Positions 45,378-55,273 are shown, counted from the first letter of the stretch. The stretch is 64,000 nucleotides of DNA from Acinetobacter baumannii (GCF_016508585.1 NZ_JADVOP010000021.1:1-64000); one strand, 5' to 3'. The notes: a model not told the origin generated them from the letters alone. Made by a program: numbers and translations.

Positions 45378-45956
45378 ATGTTGAAATTAATCATTGTTTT
45401 ACTCATTTTAATTACACTCTATGTGTTATGGCGTTTGGTTGCCAAACATAAAATCAATGCGGCTTTTGAACAACAACGACAGGAATTATCTAGATTAATC
45501 AAAAATCCATCTGAAGAGAATGATTTGCCTGAAAAAACCAAGTTAATTAAGCAAATGATTGATGAAGAGCGTCAAAAGACCAGTACCGTTTTAGCGACTC
45601 CGTTAGACGTCCAAGAAGCGCACCCCCCCTCTATAACCGAACTTGAGCGTGTAGAAGAATCGCAAATTACCGATGAAGACCAACGTCTATTTGATGCCGC
45701 AGCACAATTATTTTTTGAGCAAGCTTTGCAGACCAAAGATTTTTCTCAAGCGGGGCATATCCAGCATGAGGTATTGAGTAAGATGCCAATGAATACACAA
45801 AGTCAAGTGGGTTCATTTGACTTTGGTGAATGGTCTATTTTTTGGAATTATCATGACCAGTCACTTGAATATTATGTCGGACGTTACGGTGTATTCTATG
45901 CCCATGTCGATCATCAGGGCATAGAACATAAAGCCGAGTTCAAAGATCGTTATTGA
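45378..45956 (+). CDS. Membrane-anchored protein, unknown
   Basis: A 192-aa protein with one N-terminal membrane helix (about 3-20) followed by a charged coiled-coil stretch (about 28-75) and a C-terminal domain with F-D-F-G-E-W-S-I-F-W-N-Y-H-D-Q-S-L-E-Y-Y-V-G-R-Y-G. It probably faces the cytoplasm (positive residues after the helix). Its end overlaps the end of the convergent LprI-like pseudogene by 7 nt. Family not recognised. Confidence 0.7.
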   Translation: MLKLIIVLLILITLYVLWRLVAKHKINAAFEQQRQELSRLIKNPSEENDLPEKTKLIKQMIDEERQKTSTVLATPLDVQEAHPPSITELERVEESQITDEDQRLFDAAAQLFFEQALQTKDFSQAGHIQHEVLSKMPMNTQSQVGSFDFGEWSIFWNYHDQSLEYYVGRYGVFYAHVDHQGIEHKAEFKDRY

Positions 45957-46324
45957 TCTTCCAATAAACTGGTCAATTCTTTAAGTCGGTATTGTGTTGT
46001 ATTGATTTCACAGTCTAAATGTGCAAAACCTGAGGCTAAGCCCATTGCACCATAATATAAGCTTCCAGTAAGTTCAGTGCATTGTGTATTTCGATAGTTG
46101 AGCCAAGCTTTTTGTGATTTTTCCAACAATACTTTATTTTGAGCATCGTACTGTTGGTAAACTCGTTGGTAGATTTTATTCATTTCTGCCTTATCTGTTT
46201 TAAGCTGCTGTTCCATGCAGCGATAGCTCTACTGTTGATCGCTCTGGCTGCATTTTGCATAAGCGATGCTACAGATACTGGTTGAAAGAAAGATATAAAA
46301 AATTAAGCGGGTTAAATATTTCAT
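45950..46324 (-). pseudogene. LprI/DUF1311-like exported protein gene interrupted by an amber codon
   Basis: The full frame starts at ATG 46324 with a signal peptide ending in A-Y-A (residues 1-23), continues K-C-S-Q-S-D-Q-Q, then meets TAG (46229-46231, codon 32). It resumes in the same frame S-Y-R-C-M-E-Q-Q-L. The C-terminal part (W-L-N-Y-R-N-T-Q-C and L-D-C-E) matches the LprI-type family with paired cysteines. A single substitution explains the break, and no frameshift is needed. A downstream ATG (46216) would give an 88-aa protein without an export signal, which would be unlikely to work. Confidence 0.75.
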
Positions 46325-46372
46325 CGTTTGAATCACTAAAATTATATTGGGCTAAAGACAAGGCAAAATATT

Positions 46373-46927
46373 TCATAGTTGTTGCAGAATACGTTTTTTG
46401 ACTTGATCTAAATAGAATATATCCTGATTGAGACGGTACATTAAAATTGCGCCTTCATAATCTGCCACACTTATTTTGGCTGCATTTAGAGCATCTGGTT
46501 CATTGAGTTTCTGCTTAAATAATTGATATAAAACATGCTGCCAATCCTGAAAAATCGTGCGAATCTTTTGTAGCACAGCTTTGGATATATCATTGGCTTC
46601 TAATGAAAGTATGCCTATGAGACAGCCTTTTATTTCATAACTAAAAAAAAGCACAGCTTTTTCATGTATGGTCTGAAACTGGGTGGAGGCATCAATGACA
46701 TTAAAATCCTCAAGCTTAAATAAAGAGTGGTTTAGAAATTGATGTGTCTGTTCTAAAACATGCATCAATAAAGCTTCTTTGTTTGGGTAATAATAATAAA
46801 AAGCGGCTTTACTCAGTCCGCATGCCTGAGCCAACATGTCCATACTTGTTCCTGCATAACCATGTGCCTTAAATTGTAAAGCACAGATGTTGAGTATTTG
46901 TTCAGGAGAGAGTTTTTGAGGACGCAT
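46373..46927 (-). CDS. TetR-family transcriptional regulator
   Basis: A 184-aa TetR protein with an N-terminal HTH: F-K-A-H-G-Y-A-G-T-S-M-D-M-L-A-Q-A-C-G-L-S-K-A-A-F-Y-Y-Y-Y (about 19-47), then P-N-K-E-A-L-L. The ligand domain resembles the AcrR/NemR-like group. It lies 40 nt downstream of the alpha/beta hydrolase gene on the same strand, so it probably controls that gene. Confidence 0.88.
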   Translation of the reverse strand: MRPQKLSPEQILNICALQFKAHGYAGTSMDMLAQACGLSKAAFYYYYPNKEALLMHVLEQTHQFLNHSLFKLEDFNVIDASTQFQTIHEKAVLFFSYEIKGCLIGILSLEANDISKAVLQKIRTIFQDWQHVLYQLFKQKLNEPDALNAAKISVADYEGAILMYRLNQDIFYLDQVKKRILQQL

Positions 46928-46967
46928 AACTTACCTTGAAGATACTTAGATATATATGGCTCAGCAT

Positions 46968-47885
46968 TTATGGCGAACGTGGTATTAAACTTTCGAAAGT
47001 ATCTAACATTTTATCCCAAATCTGTTCTGAACCTTTACGAAAATATCCCATATGTCCTATGTGTTGAAGTCCAAACTCGTCTGCTGAAATATTGATAAAA
47101 TGCATGGGTGCATTTTTGTAATGCTGCATAAAAGCATAGCGAGAATTCGGTAAAGCCCAATCATCGTCCAAAGCTGCGACAGCATAAATGGGTGTTTTGA
47201 CTTGTGCATATAGGTCATGTAATACCTGTTGTTCAGGATCAGCAAAAAAATAAGTTGGATTTTTACACCATTTACGCCATTGTTGATAGACACCTTTCGG
47301 AAGATCGGTTCCCATCTTCAGCTTACTCCAAGGTAAATACCCTGCGATGGCGACCATTGGCGGAAACACGATATTCCAAATTACTTGGACTTTAATTTTT
47401 TCTTTCAACGGCATATAGCCATGCCATCCTGCACCTGTACCAAAACAAAACATTGCGGTGACTTTGTCATGATTGGGCGTCAGCCCAAGCGCTTGCCCCC
47501 CGTAGGAATGTCCAACTAAAAATAAAGCTGTATCGGCTTTAAAAAAGTACTCAATTGCACCTGCGAGATCCAATTTTCCCCAGTCCAGATAAGACATTTT
47601 AAACCCTTTTAGCTGTCGGGGCGCCGACCTGTCTACACCACGGTAATCAAAGCAAAGTACTTGATAGCCTAATTGCGAGGCATATTCAGAGAATCGACGG
47701 TAAAATGCCTGTGGAACACCTGTTGCACTGGAAATCAATAAATTGGCTTTAATCGGATGGATGGTTGGCGTGTATAGAGTGCCAACAAGTGTATAACCAT
47801 CCAAAGCTTGAAATGTAACGGACTGGCATTGAAAACCATTTTTATTCGAGGTCTGCATTTTTGCAAGGTGGTTTAAATTTGGCAT
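46968..47885 (-). CDS. Alpha/beta hydrolase, serine-hydrolase family
   Basis: A 305-aa hydrolase. The core begins F-Q-A-L-D-G-Y-T-L-V-G. The nucleophile motif is GHSYGG, the acid lies in A-L-D-D-D-W-A-L-P and the histidine in L-Q-H-I-G-H-M-G, so the triad is complete. No signal peptide. The starts ATG 47885/47888 follow GAGATGAG; a start 120 nt further upstream extends into a basic stretch. It is probably an esterase or lipase-like enzyme, paired with tetR. Confidence 0.85.
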   Translation of the reverse strand: MPNLNHLAKMQTSNKNGFQCQSVTFQALDGYTLVGTLYTPTIHPIKANLLISSATGVPQAFYRRFSEYASQLGYQVLCFDYRGVDRSAPRQLKGFKMSYLDWGKLDLAGAIEYFFKADTALFLVGHSYGGQALGLTPNHDKVTAMFCFGTGAGWHGYMPLKEKIKVQVIWNIVFPPMVAIAGYLPWSKLKMGTDLPKGVYQQWRKWCKNPTYFFADPEQQVLHDLYAQVKTPIYAVAALDDDWALPNSRYAFMQHYKNAPMHFINISADEFGLQHIGHMGYFRKGSEQIWDKMLDTFESLIPRSP

Positions 47886-48179
47886 CATCTCATCTCTAGA
47901 GTAAAAATAGCTTAAATATTGATTCAAACTATTCTTTTTTAATGAATTTTTAAAAGCTTTACTTAAGCAAGGATTTTTGTCACTTCTCATCTCTGAAAAG
48001 TGAGGCATCGCCTACACAAAACGATTTAAGCTTTAGATGTGAAGCGTGGCATTGAAAGCTTCATCTCAACAAATAATATATTTATCATATTGATTTTCTT
48101 GACCAGGAAACTATGTTTACTGTCGTTTTTTCAAAAGACTGGCTACAGTTTTTGCATTTCTAAATTTTAAAATAGTGAT

Positions 48180-48968
48180 TTATTTTCCCTTGAACTGTGG
48201 AGCACGACGTTCAATCATCGCCCTTACGCCTTCTTGTGCATCTTCAGATCGGAGTAGGGGACTAAGCAGATTTTGTAAATTGCCAAATGCAACCTCAGGA
48301 CTGTGTAAAAAGGCCTGATGGGCTGAATGCAGTGCTGCTTGAACAGCGAGTGGTGCCGCACTGGCAATACGTTCAGCCAGTTCCAATGCACGAATCAGTT
48401 GATTGTTGCCTTCAACGACTTCGGTGACCAAATTCATTTCATAGGCGGTCTGTGCATAGAACAAATCACCTGTGAGTACATATTTCATGGCTTTTACCCA
48501 ACCTGCAGCTTGTATGAAACGTACAGTTGCACCACCGAATGGCAAGATACCACGTTGCACCTCGATCTGCGTAAACTGGGTGTTTTCATTGGCAATGACA
48601 AGATCGGCGTTCAACATCAATTCAATCCCTGCGGTATAGCAATAACCTTGTACCGCAATAATCAAGGGTTTGGTTCTTTGACGACCGACAGTTCCCCAAG
48701 GATTAACGATATCATCAGTAAAACTAAAAACACCGTCTTCTAATTTGGGTTGTAACTCAACCAAATCTAAACCTGCTGTAAAATGATCCCCATGCGCAAA
48801 AATCACTGCGCAGCGAAGTTCAGGATTGTTTTCATATTCTGTGAGTGCAAGTGATAGATCATGAATCATATGGCTATCAAAAGCATTACGCTTATCAACA
48901 CGATCTAGACCGATCAAGAAAATATGATTACGGATTTCCCGGCTAACTTTTCCTTGTGAATTTGACAT
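48180..48968 (-). CDS. Enoyl-CoA hydratase/isomerase (crotonase) family protein
   Basis: A 262-aa crotonase-fold protein. It has F-A-H-G-D-H-F-T-A-G-L-D-L (oxyanion strand), A-V-Q-G-Y-C-Y-T-A-G-I-E-L and T-Q-I-E-V-Q-R-G-I-L-P-F-G-G, which carries the catalytic glutamate region. It acts on CoA thioesters in the cytosol. There are no neighbouring beta-oxidation genes, so the substrate is unknown. Confidence 0.9.
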   Translation of the reverse strand: MSNSQGKVSREIRNHIFLIGLDRVDKRNAFDSHMIHDLSLALTEYENNPELRCAVIFAHGDHFTAGLDLVELQPKLEDGVFSFTDDIVNPWGTVGRQRTKPLIIAVQGYCYTAGIELMLNADLVIANENTQFTQIEVQRGILPFGGATVRFIQAAGWVKAMKYVLTGDLFYAQTAYEMNLVTEVVEGNNQLIRALELAERIASAAPLAVQAALHSAHQAFLHSPEVAFGNLQNLLSPLLRSEDAQEGVRAMIERRAPQFKGK

Positions 48969-49240
48969 GTTATTGTTCTCGCATGGGTTGTCTTATTTGT
49001 TTTTAAACGATCGTTAGAAAACTGTCAATTGTTTAAAAATGACGCTATCGTCTAACTTTGTATAACATATTTTTTAAGCATTGAATTGATCAAATTTATT
49101 CAAACCACGTCAGCTCAGCTTGTAAACACCATAGTCGTGTGATCAACGCTTTGAACAGTGAAAGATTTTTATATTTTAAAGAAATGCCCATTTATGATAA
49201 ATAAATGGGCATTGCCTGAAAACTTTTAAAAGGTGATAGG

Positions 49241-50791
49241 CTACTTTTTGGTTTTCCCTAAAAGCTTTTGGATTGGAAGTTTATCTGTAGCAAAGCCATA
49301 AATTGCTGCAAAAGGAAGCGCGGTACGGGCAAGGTAGGCAACACGCCATAAACCACCATGATTCGCACCTTCCATCATCAACTCTAATGGGTGTTCCATG
49401 TGTGTTTCCGGATTGGCTATCGAATTTGGATTTTTTAGATCATGAACCCATAATGCCGCCATGATTGAATTGGTGGTTTCTGGGCTAAATGCTTCAACAT
49501 CGAATAAACTTGCACCATTGAACGCGGCTTTAAGTAATGGATTTTTAGTGACAGAGTGAGTCGTGGTAGAAGGGGCAATGTTGATACTGACATGTTGTCC
49601 TTGATGCCGTGCAAGTGTAGCGCGCCACTGCTGAATACGTTTTGCCAAGGCATAGTTCGGACCTTGTTCAACCACTAGACAGTCTGCAATGCCATAAGCT
49701 TTTCCGTTTTCAGAATGTATCAAATGTTGATCATTATTTTTAAAAAACTGTTTTAGAGAAAGCATTGAGATACTTTGGCTGAGTATTGTTTCAAATTTTG
49801 ATCGTTGCTTGAACTTTTCAGTTGAACCTTCAATGACTACCTTGGGTACAGCATAGACGTCAGTTGGTGTACACATATACATCAATGATGAGTCCGTCTT
49901 TTGTTCACTGACATGACTCATGATACTGTCCATTGCGATTGAGACACGCACATGCTTTTCACCATCAAGATATGCAATAGAAGCCAAGTCCAACTTATGC
50001 GGATTTTCACATAACCACTGTGTAATTTCTGGAATTTGAGTCAGTAAATTTGCGCCAAGCTTTGTTTTGAGTTCGTTCAGATCGTTACTGTCATTGATTT
50101 GTTGTAAGCTGGGTGCATATAGGGTGGCGTTACCATTTTGAATAATATCAAGAATTTTCCCCCAAACACGCTCATTGGGTAAATCGACTGCCACAATATT
50201 GGCTTTCCATTGAGCTAACCATGTTAAAGGACCTGCCTCAGAGGCGGCGCCAAATAAAACCAGAGTACGGTCTGACAAATCAAACCATTCCGGATGCGCA
50301 ATGACTTCTCTTAATGCATCTGCATGACTGGCTTCAATAATGCCTGTTTCTTGCCATGTCTGGATTTGCTTGACTAAGGCTTCACCAGCAAGTTTTTGCC
50401 CATGATAAGGAACAAACCATTCAGGTTGTGCTTTTGACTGTCCCTTAATCGTGATGGTTTGGATCTTGTCCAAGAGGGGAACGGACATCACATCTTTTAA
50501 AGCATAGCGTTGTCCATCTCTAAAAAAGTCAAAACTATGTTGTGCTTTATGCAAGCCTTGTCGAGCGATAGTGATGGCGTTGTGTGCGGATTGAATGCCG
50601 TTTTCTACCAATGCTTTAAAATAAATGGGATAATTTTTGCGCCAGTTTTTTTCATCCAACACCTTTTGTGCATTGATATTGTCAACCAATGACAAAGCCT
50701 CAGCAATAATTTCTTTGCCTGCTTGTGAGCTACTGCTTTTTTGGGTTTCGGGATGAACCGTGAATTGTAAACCATCATTTGAACTGGACAT
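49241..50791 (-). CDS. 516-aa protein of unknown function, Rossmann-like segment
   Basis: A large soluble protein not recognised as a known family. The central part reads like a Rossmann beta-alpha-beta: R-T-L-V-L-F-G-A-A-S-E-A-G-P-L, then I-V-A-V-D-L-P (about 175-208). The N-terminal 45 residues are Ser/Asp-rich and likely loose. Near the C-terminus is H-M-E-H-P-L-E-L-M-M-E-G-A-N-H-G-G-L-W-R-V-A-Y-L-A-R. It is monocistronic, with 240-480 nt of non-coding DNA on both sides. A NAD(P)-dependent or methyltransferase-like activity is possible but speculative. Confidence 0.75.
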   Translation of the reverse strand: MSSSNDGLQFTVHPETQKSSSSQAGKEIIAEALSLVDNINAQKVLDEKNWRKNYPIYFKALVENGIQSAHNAITIARQGLHKAQHSFDFFRDGQRYALKDVMSVPLLDKIQTITIKGQSKAQPEWFVPYHGQKLAGEALVKQIQTWQETGIIEASHADALREVIAHPEWFDLSDRTLVLFGAASEAGPLTWLAQWKANIVAVDLPNERVWGKILDIIQNGNATLYAPSLQQINDSNDLNELKTKLGANLLTQIPEITQWLCENPHKLDLASIAYLDGEKHVRVSIAMDSIMSHVSEQKTDSSLMYMCTPTDVYAVPKVVIEGSTEKFKQRSKFETILSQSISMLSLKQFFKNNDQHLIHSENGKAYGIADCLVVEQGPNYALAKRIQQWRATLARHQGQHVSINIAPSTTTHSVTKNPLLKAAFNGASLFDVEAFSPETTNSIMAALWVHDLKNPNSIANPETHMEHPLELMMEGANHGGLWRVAYLARTALPFAAIYGFATDKLPIQKLLGKTKK

Positions 50792-51268
50792 GCAAAATAT
50801 CTCGTTTTACTTCATCATTAATATACAGATGTATACATTATCCATGCCAAATTCAGGAATCGGATGGCATAATCTGACAAAATGTAGCTCAATTGGTTGT
50901 CCGATTGTAATGTCAAATCTGAGCCTATAGGTTGATCGAATGTGATCAACAAACAGATTATCTATAAGGCATTGAGTTAAAGAATGCTCATCTTTAGTCT
51001 GAAATCAATGGATTGTGACGGATGCTATAGTTAAACAGCCTGATTCTTCATATAAGTGCTTTGGTTTGAATCATTCATATCCAATGAAATTCATGGTTTT
51101 ATATAAATTTTCAGGCAATTTATATGCAAAGAGATAAATTTTTATTTCGAATTTTGAATATCTTATGTTTTTACATCTTTTTAATTTAATTCCGACAATT
51201 TTAGTTGATTTTTAGTTATTCAGCCTCATCTTCAGTTAAAATACCGACTTCAGCTTGAGGATAGAGTT
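50792..51268. other. Intergenic region between the 516-aa gene and nfuA
   Basis: About 480 nt without an ORF or strong hairpin. A short tRNA-like stretch (TAGCTCAATTGG) was checked and rejected. It carries the two divergent promoters. Confidence 0.45.
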
Positions 51269-51907
51269 ATGTCGACTGAGAACACCAATACTGCAGTTGC
51301 AGAAGAAATTCCAAATTTATTGATTACTCCAAATGCGCAGGAGTATTTAAAAGAGCTTTTGGATAAGCAGAATACTCCAGGAATTGGCGTTCGTGTATTT
51401 GTTGAAAATCCAGGTACTCCACGTGCTGAATGTTGTATGGCATATAGTGCGCCTGATGAAGTTACTCCAACAGACTACAAACAGGATTACGCAGATTTTC
51501 CGGCATTTATTGATACGCCTTCTATTCCTTATCTTAAAGATGCTGTGATTGATTACAATAAAGATCGCTTTGGTGGTCAATTGACCTTCCGTGCACCAAA
51601 CTCTAAAGTGCCACGTGTTGGTCCAGATGCATCTATTGAAGAAAGAATCACCTACATTCTTCAGGCCGAGATTAATCCTGGGCTTGCAGGTCATGGCGGT
51701 AACTGTGCTTTGGTTGAAGTTGTCGAAGATGAAGAACATGGTTTGACAGCAGTGTTAAAATTTGGGGGGGGCTGCCAAGGTTGTTCAGCAATTGATGTCA
51801 CACTGAAACAAGGCGTTGAAACCACATTGAAACAGCATATTCCTGAATTAGGTCGGGTGGTGGACCAAACTGATCACAGTCAAACCGAAGGTGCTTATTT
51901 CAAATAA
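51269..51907 (+). CDS. nfuA: Fe-S cluster carrier NfuA
   Basis: A 212-aa scaffold/carrier that delivers 4Fe-4S clusters under oxidative stress or iron starvation. An N-terminal A-type-like domain (degenerate, C55-C56) is followed by the Nfu domain with the cluster-binding CxxC (GGCQGCS, C169 and C172) in the C-terminal third. The length matches the gamma-proteobacterial NfuA. A good terminator follows. Confidence 0.95.
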   Translation: MSTENTNTAVAEEIPNLLITPNAQEYLKELLDKQNTPGIGVRVFVENPGTPRAECCMAYSAPDEVTPTDYKQDYADFPAFIDTPSIPYLKDAVIDYNKDRFGGQLTFRAPNSKVPRVGPDASIEERITYILQAEINPGLAGHGGNCALVEVVEDEEHGLTAVLKFGGGCQGCSAIDVTLKQGVETTLKQHIPELGRVVDQTDHSQTEGAYFK

Positions 51908-51946
51908 TCAGCTCCATTTACAGATTGATGTGATTCGAAATGATTT

Positions 51947-51978
51947 CAAAACCTCCGATTTTGTCGGAGGTTTTTTTT
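51947..51978 (+). terminator. Terminator of nfuA
   Basis: AAAACCTCCGA / TCGGAGGTTTT with a 5-nt loop, then a long T run. Confidence 0.88.
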
Positions 51979-52093
51979 ATGGGAAAACTTTATTGCTTAA
52001 CTATTTTTATATTTTTTTTGTTGATGGATAATCTTAAATAAAGCTTAAAAAATAGATGAAAAGAACAAAAAATAATCAAACGGATAATAAAAA

Positions 52094-52108
52094 TGAGAAT
52101 AATTCTTA
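52094..52108. promoter_or_regulatory. Candidate Fur box before the TonB-dependent receptor
   Basis: TGAGAATAATTCTTA matches the 7-1-7 Fur core TGATAATNATTATCA at most positions and includes the perfect palindrome AGAATAATTCT. It lies about 90 nt before the receptor start. Confidence 0.6.
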
Positions 52109-52196
52109 ATATTGTTTATAATACTGTGGTGCATATATTACACATTGTATCTCAATCTCCATTTTCTATTCATTCTTAGCCTCTTTGGAATACCTT

Positions 52197-54230
52197 ATGT
52201 CGACTCACCGTATCATCCAATCTGCGTTATCTCTCTCCATTGTTACCTTTATGATGGGCACTGCATATGCAGCTAACTCACAACAAACTTCAAATAAGGC
52301 ACAAAATCAGTCAACGGAAGCGGCAAAACTTGAAACGATAGTGGTCACCGCAAGTGGTTTTGAACAAGAAGTAAAACAAGCTGCTGCATCTATCTCAGTC
52401 TTAAGCCAGGAAGATATTAATAAAAAAGCATATCGAGATATCACAGATGCATTAAAAGATGTGCCGGGCGTTGTGGTCACAGGTGGAGGAAGTTCAAGTG
52501 ATATTAGTATTCGTGGGATGGGAAGTGCTTATACGGTTATCCTGATTGATGGTAAAAAAGTAAATACGCGTTCAGTTCGACCGAATAGTGATAACTCAGG
52601 TATTGAGCAAGGGTGGATGCCGAGTATTGAAAGTATTGAACGCATTGAGGTCATTCGTGGTCCAATGTCGGGTCTATACGGTTCCGATGCGATGGGAGGT
52701 GTCATCAACATTATTACCAAAAAGGTTGCAGATACATGGACCAGTTCAGTTAAATTAGATACAACGCTTCAAGAAAATAGGGATTCCGGGGATATTCATC
52801 AGGCAAACCTATATGTTTCTGGACCTTTGATCCGTAATTTATTGGGATTGAAAGCCAATGGAACATTCTCGCAACGCAATGAAGATGAAATTATCGGTGG
52901 ATATAATAAACAACGTATACGTGCAGGTGGTGCAACACTGAGTTTGACACCAAACGCTGAACATACCATTGATTTAGAGTATCAACGATCTATCCAGAAT
53001 CGTGATCAGACTGTCGGTAAAACCATTGCCAATGTGCCAGGACGAAATGGCAAGCTTCCGACTGATTCATATACGGATTATTACCGCACCGAATATAGTT
53101 TGACTCATCGTGGTGAAATTGGTGATTTAAAAACCCATTCTTATATTCAGCGTGAAGAAAACGACAATCCTTCACGTCGCATGGAAGCCATCAATACAAC
53201 CTTTAATACCTTAAACCAAATCAATTTGGGTTCTCATGCTTTGAGTTTTGGAGGAAGTTATTTAAAAGAAGAGCTTGAAGATTTTGGAAACCAATTGAGT
53301 GTGGGTGGAACAAAATTAACAAATTTAGACCGTTATAGTTGGGCGCTGTTCGCTGAGGATGCATGGAATATTATAGATCCATTCACTGTCACTGCATCAT
53401 TACGCTACGATAAAGATGAAAAATTCGGTGATCATTTCAGTCCGAAAGTATATGGTGTATGGACACTGAATGATAACTGGATTATCAAAGGTGGTGTGTC
53501 TACCGGCTATAAAACACCAGCATTACGTGCCACTGTCGCAGGATGGGGGCAAGCAACAGGTGGTGGTCAGTCGAATGGCATGATTGTGGGTAACCCAGAC
53601 TTAAAACCAGAAACCAGTGTAAACTATGAAGCATCAATCAATTGGGACAATAATGATAATTTAGATGCAGGCTTCACGGTATTCAGTAGTGAATTCAAAG
53701 ATAAAATTACCGAAATCCGTACTTGCCAAGGCGACTCTGGAAGTATGAATTGTCCTTGGCTGGGGCAAAATTTTGACTTTGTCAGTCAACGGATAAATGT
53801 CGATAAAGCAAATATGCGAGGTATTGAAGCAACTTTTGCCTGGACAATGACCCCAGATGTTCGATGGGCAACGAACTATACTTTTACCGATACTGAACAG
53901 AAGAGTGGGGCATTTAAAGGTAAACCATTAAATGAAATGCCTAAACATATGTTCAATACCACTATAGATTGGCAAACCAATGATCAAGTGGGGATGTGGA
54001 GTCGCTTAAACGTCAGAAGTAAAACGTCTGACTATTTAAGCCGTACATCGATGAATAATGGTAAACCTGCTTATGCAATGGTGGATGTCGGATTAAACTA
54101 TAAACCTTCGAATGTATTGCAGTTCAATGCAGGAATTTATAATTTATTTGATAAAACGATCGATACTGCAACTTATAATTATGTATTGGATGGTCGCCGT
54201 TACAATCTAGGTTTAATTTATAAATTCTAA
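52197..54230 (+). CDS. TonB-dependent receptor, FepA/CirA-like (siderophore uptake)
   Basis: A 677-aa outer-membrane receptor with signal peptide (cleavage after AYA near residue 26) and a candidate TonB box E-T-I-V-V-T-A. The plug domain (about 50-165) has D-V-P-G-V-V-V-T-G, I-R-G-M and G-L-Y-G-S-D-A-M-G-G-V-I-N-I-I-T, and a 22-stranded barrel ends Y-N-L-G-L-I-Y-K-F. The plug sequences resemble catecholate-siderophore or colicin receptors. The start is ATG 52197 (GGAA at 7 nt) rather than TTG 52185. A Fur-like box upstream fits iron-repressed expression. Substrate unknown. Confidence 0.92.
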   Translation: MSTHRIIQSALSLSIVTFMMGTAYAANSQQTSNKAQNQSTEAAKLETIVVTASGFEQEVKQAAASISVLSQEDINKKAYRDITDALKDVPGVVVTGGGSSSDISIRGMGSAYTVILIDGKKVNTRSVRPNSDNSGIEQGWMPSIESIERIEVIRGPMSGLYGSDAMGGVINIITKKVADTWTSSVKLDTTLQENRDSGDIHQANLYVSGPLIRNLLGLKANGTFSQRNEDEIIGGYNKQRIRAGGATLSLTPNAEHTIDLEYQRSIQNRDQTVGKTIANVPGRNGKLPTDSYTDYYRTEYSLTHRGEIGDLKTHSYIQREENDNPSRRMEAINTTFNTLNQINLGSHALSFGGSYLKEELEDFGNQLSVGGTKLTNLDRYSWALFAEDAWNIIDPFTVTASLRYDKDEKFGDHFSPKVYGVWTLNDNWIIKGGVSTGYKTPALRATVAGWGQATGGGQSNGMIVGNPDLKPETSVNYEASINWDNNDNLDAGFTVFSSEFKDKITEIRTCQGDSGSMNCPWLGQNFDFVSQRINVDKANMRGIEATFAWTMTPDVRWATNYTFTDTEQKSGAFKGKPLNEMPKHMFNTTIDWQTNDQVGMWSRLNVRSKTSDYLSRTSMNNGKPAYAMVDVGLNYKPSNVLQFNAGIYNLFDKTIDTATYNYVLDGRRYNLGLIYKF

Positions 54231-54254
54231 TATCTCATGAGATTGAGCGAAAAG

Positions 54255-54276
54255 AAGGCGCTTTAAGCGCCTTTTT
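54255..54276. terminator. Bidirectional terminator after the receptor gene
   Basis: AAGGCGC / GCGCCTT with a TTTAA loop, flanked by A and T runs. The stop codon of the convergent 336-aa gene lies inside the loop/stem. Confidence 0.8.
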
Positions 54277-55273
54277 CTAGTTTTAAAATATTTAAAGTCT
54301 CATCGGAATAGTAGAACTGCTCTAAATAGATCCGTGCACGATTTTTTAAATGCGTCGATGAAATCATCTTTTGGATCACCGGTTCGAGTAAAGCCTGTAA
54401 TTCATGTTGAATCAATGCTTCATTGATATTGATGTCTGACAAAATTAAATCAAACGAACGCTCTTGGTTTCGGACATACCAAGTCAATATGCCATCATGA
54501 ACTTGTTTCTTTAAATAGTCAGTTTGGCGAATATGTTCCCAAATCTCATGTCCCATACCGACTGTTTTAGTTAAGTCATTAACCTCTACATACTGACGAA
54601 GTACACCAATCGGTACTTTTTTAATCTTATGCCAGAGATTGGCTTGAAAATGATAAAGCTTGTTGTCATCAAACTGTTGATTAATTACTTGTTCACTGAG
54701 TTGGCTGATTTTGATGATATTTTTTTGCAAATAATGCTTAACAGTATCATCTAAATTCGTATCCGTGACAGACTCTAAGACGGATTTACCCATCTTCATA
54801 AAACGCCCGACACCGGGAACTTTTTTATTCATGACTGAATTATCAATATAGTCTTGAATAGAATGATGAATCAACTGAGTCAGCATACTCGAAAACGCAG
54901 GGTTGTTGACAATACGTTTAATCAACGCTTGGCGATGACCTGATTTGCTCGCAACATATTGGGCGATTTTATCAATTGTAGTCACAGGGATAATATCTTC
55001 AATCAAGGTTTCGTCATTGCTTGGATGAATCAAAGCAAAACGGATATGTTCAGTAATCTGTTCAATCAGGAAATCACTCGCCGTTGTCGCTAAAACCTGC
55101 TTATATAATAAGTCGTTGATCTGCGGGAATGACCAGATTTCTTTTAAAGGCTGTTTTCTAAACCAATGATAAAACGCTGTAAATTCAGATTTTATGGTCT
55201 CAGGTTGAGAAAAAGTCTGATCTAAAAATACCAACTGAGCGTCGATCAATTGTTCAATGAGCGGATGTTTCAT
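54263..55273 (-). CDS. 336-aa protein of unknown function, coupled to an alpha/beta hydrolase
   Basis: A predicted all-helical soluble protein with no signal peptide. Motif-like stretches are K-V-P-G-V-G-R-F-M-K-M-G-K (about 150-163) and I-W-E-H-I-R-Q-T-D-Y-L. Its ATG overlaps the hydrolase stop by 4 nt (ATGA), indicating translational coupling. Family not recognised; it may assist or regulate the exported hydrolase. Confidence 0.7.
   Translation of the reverse strand: MKHPLIEQLIDAQLVFLDQTFSQPETIKSEFTAFYHWFRKQPLKEIWSFPQINDLLYKQVLATTASDFLIEQITEHIRFALIHPSNDETLIEDIIPVTTIDKIAQYVASKSGHRQALIKRIVNNPAFSSMLTQLIHHSIQDYIDNSVMNKKVPGVGRFMKMGKSVLESVTDTNLDDTVKHYLQKNIIKISQLSEQVINQQFDDNKLYHFQANLWHKIKKVPIGVLRQYVEVNDLTKTVGMGHEIWEHIRQTDYLKKQVHDGILTWYVRNQERSFDLILSDININEALIQHELQALLEPVIQKMISSTHLKNRARIYLEQFYYSDETLNILKLEKGA

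Noticed and set aside
50880..50910. Stretch TAGCTCAATTGG resembling a tRNA D arm
   Set aside because: No matching acceptor, anticodon or T-arm sequence follows, so it is not a tRNA gene.
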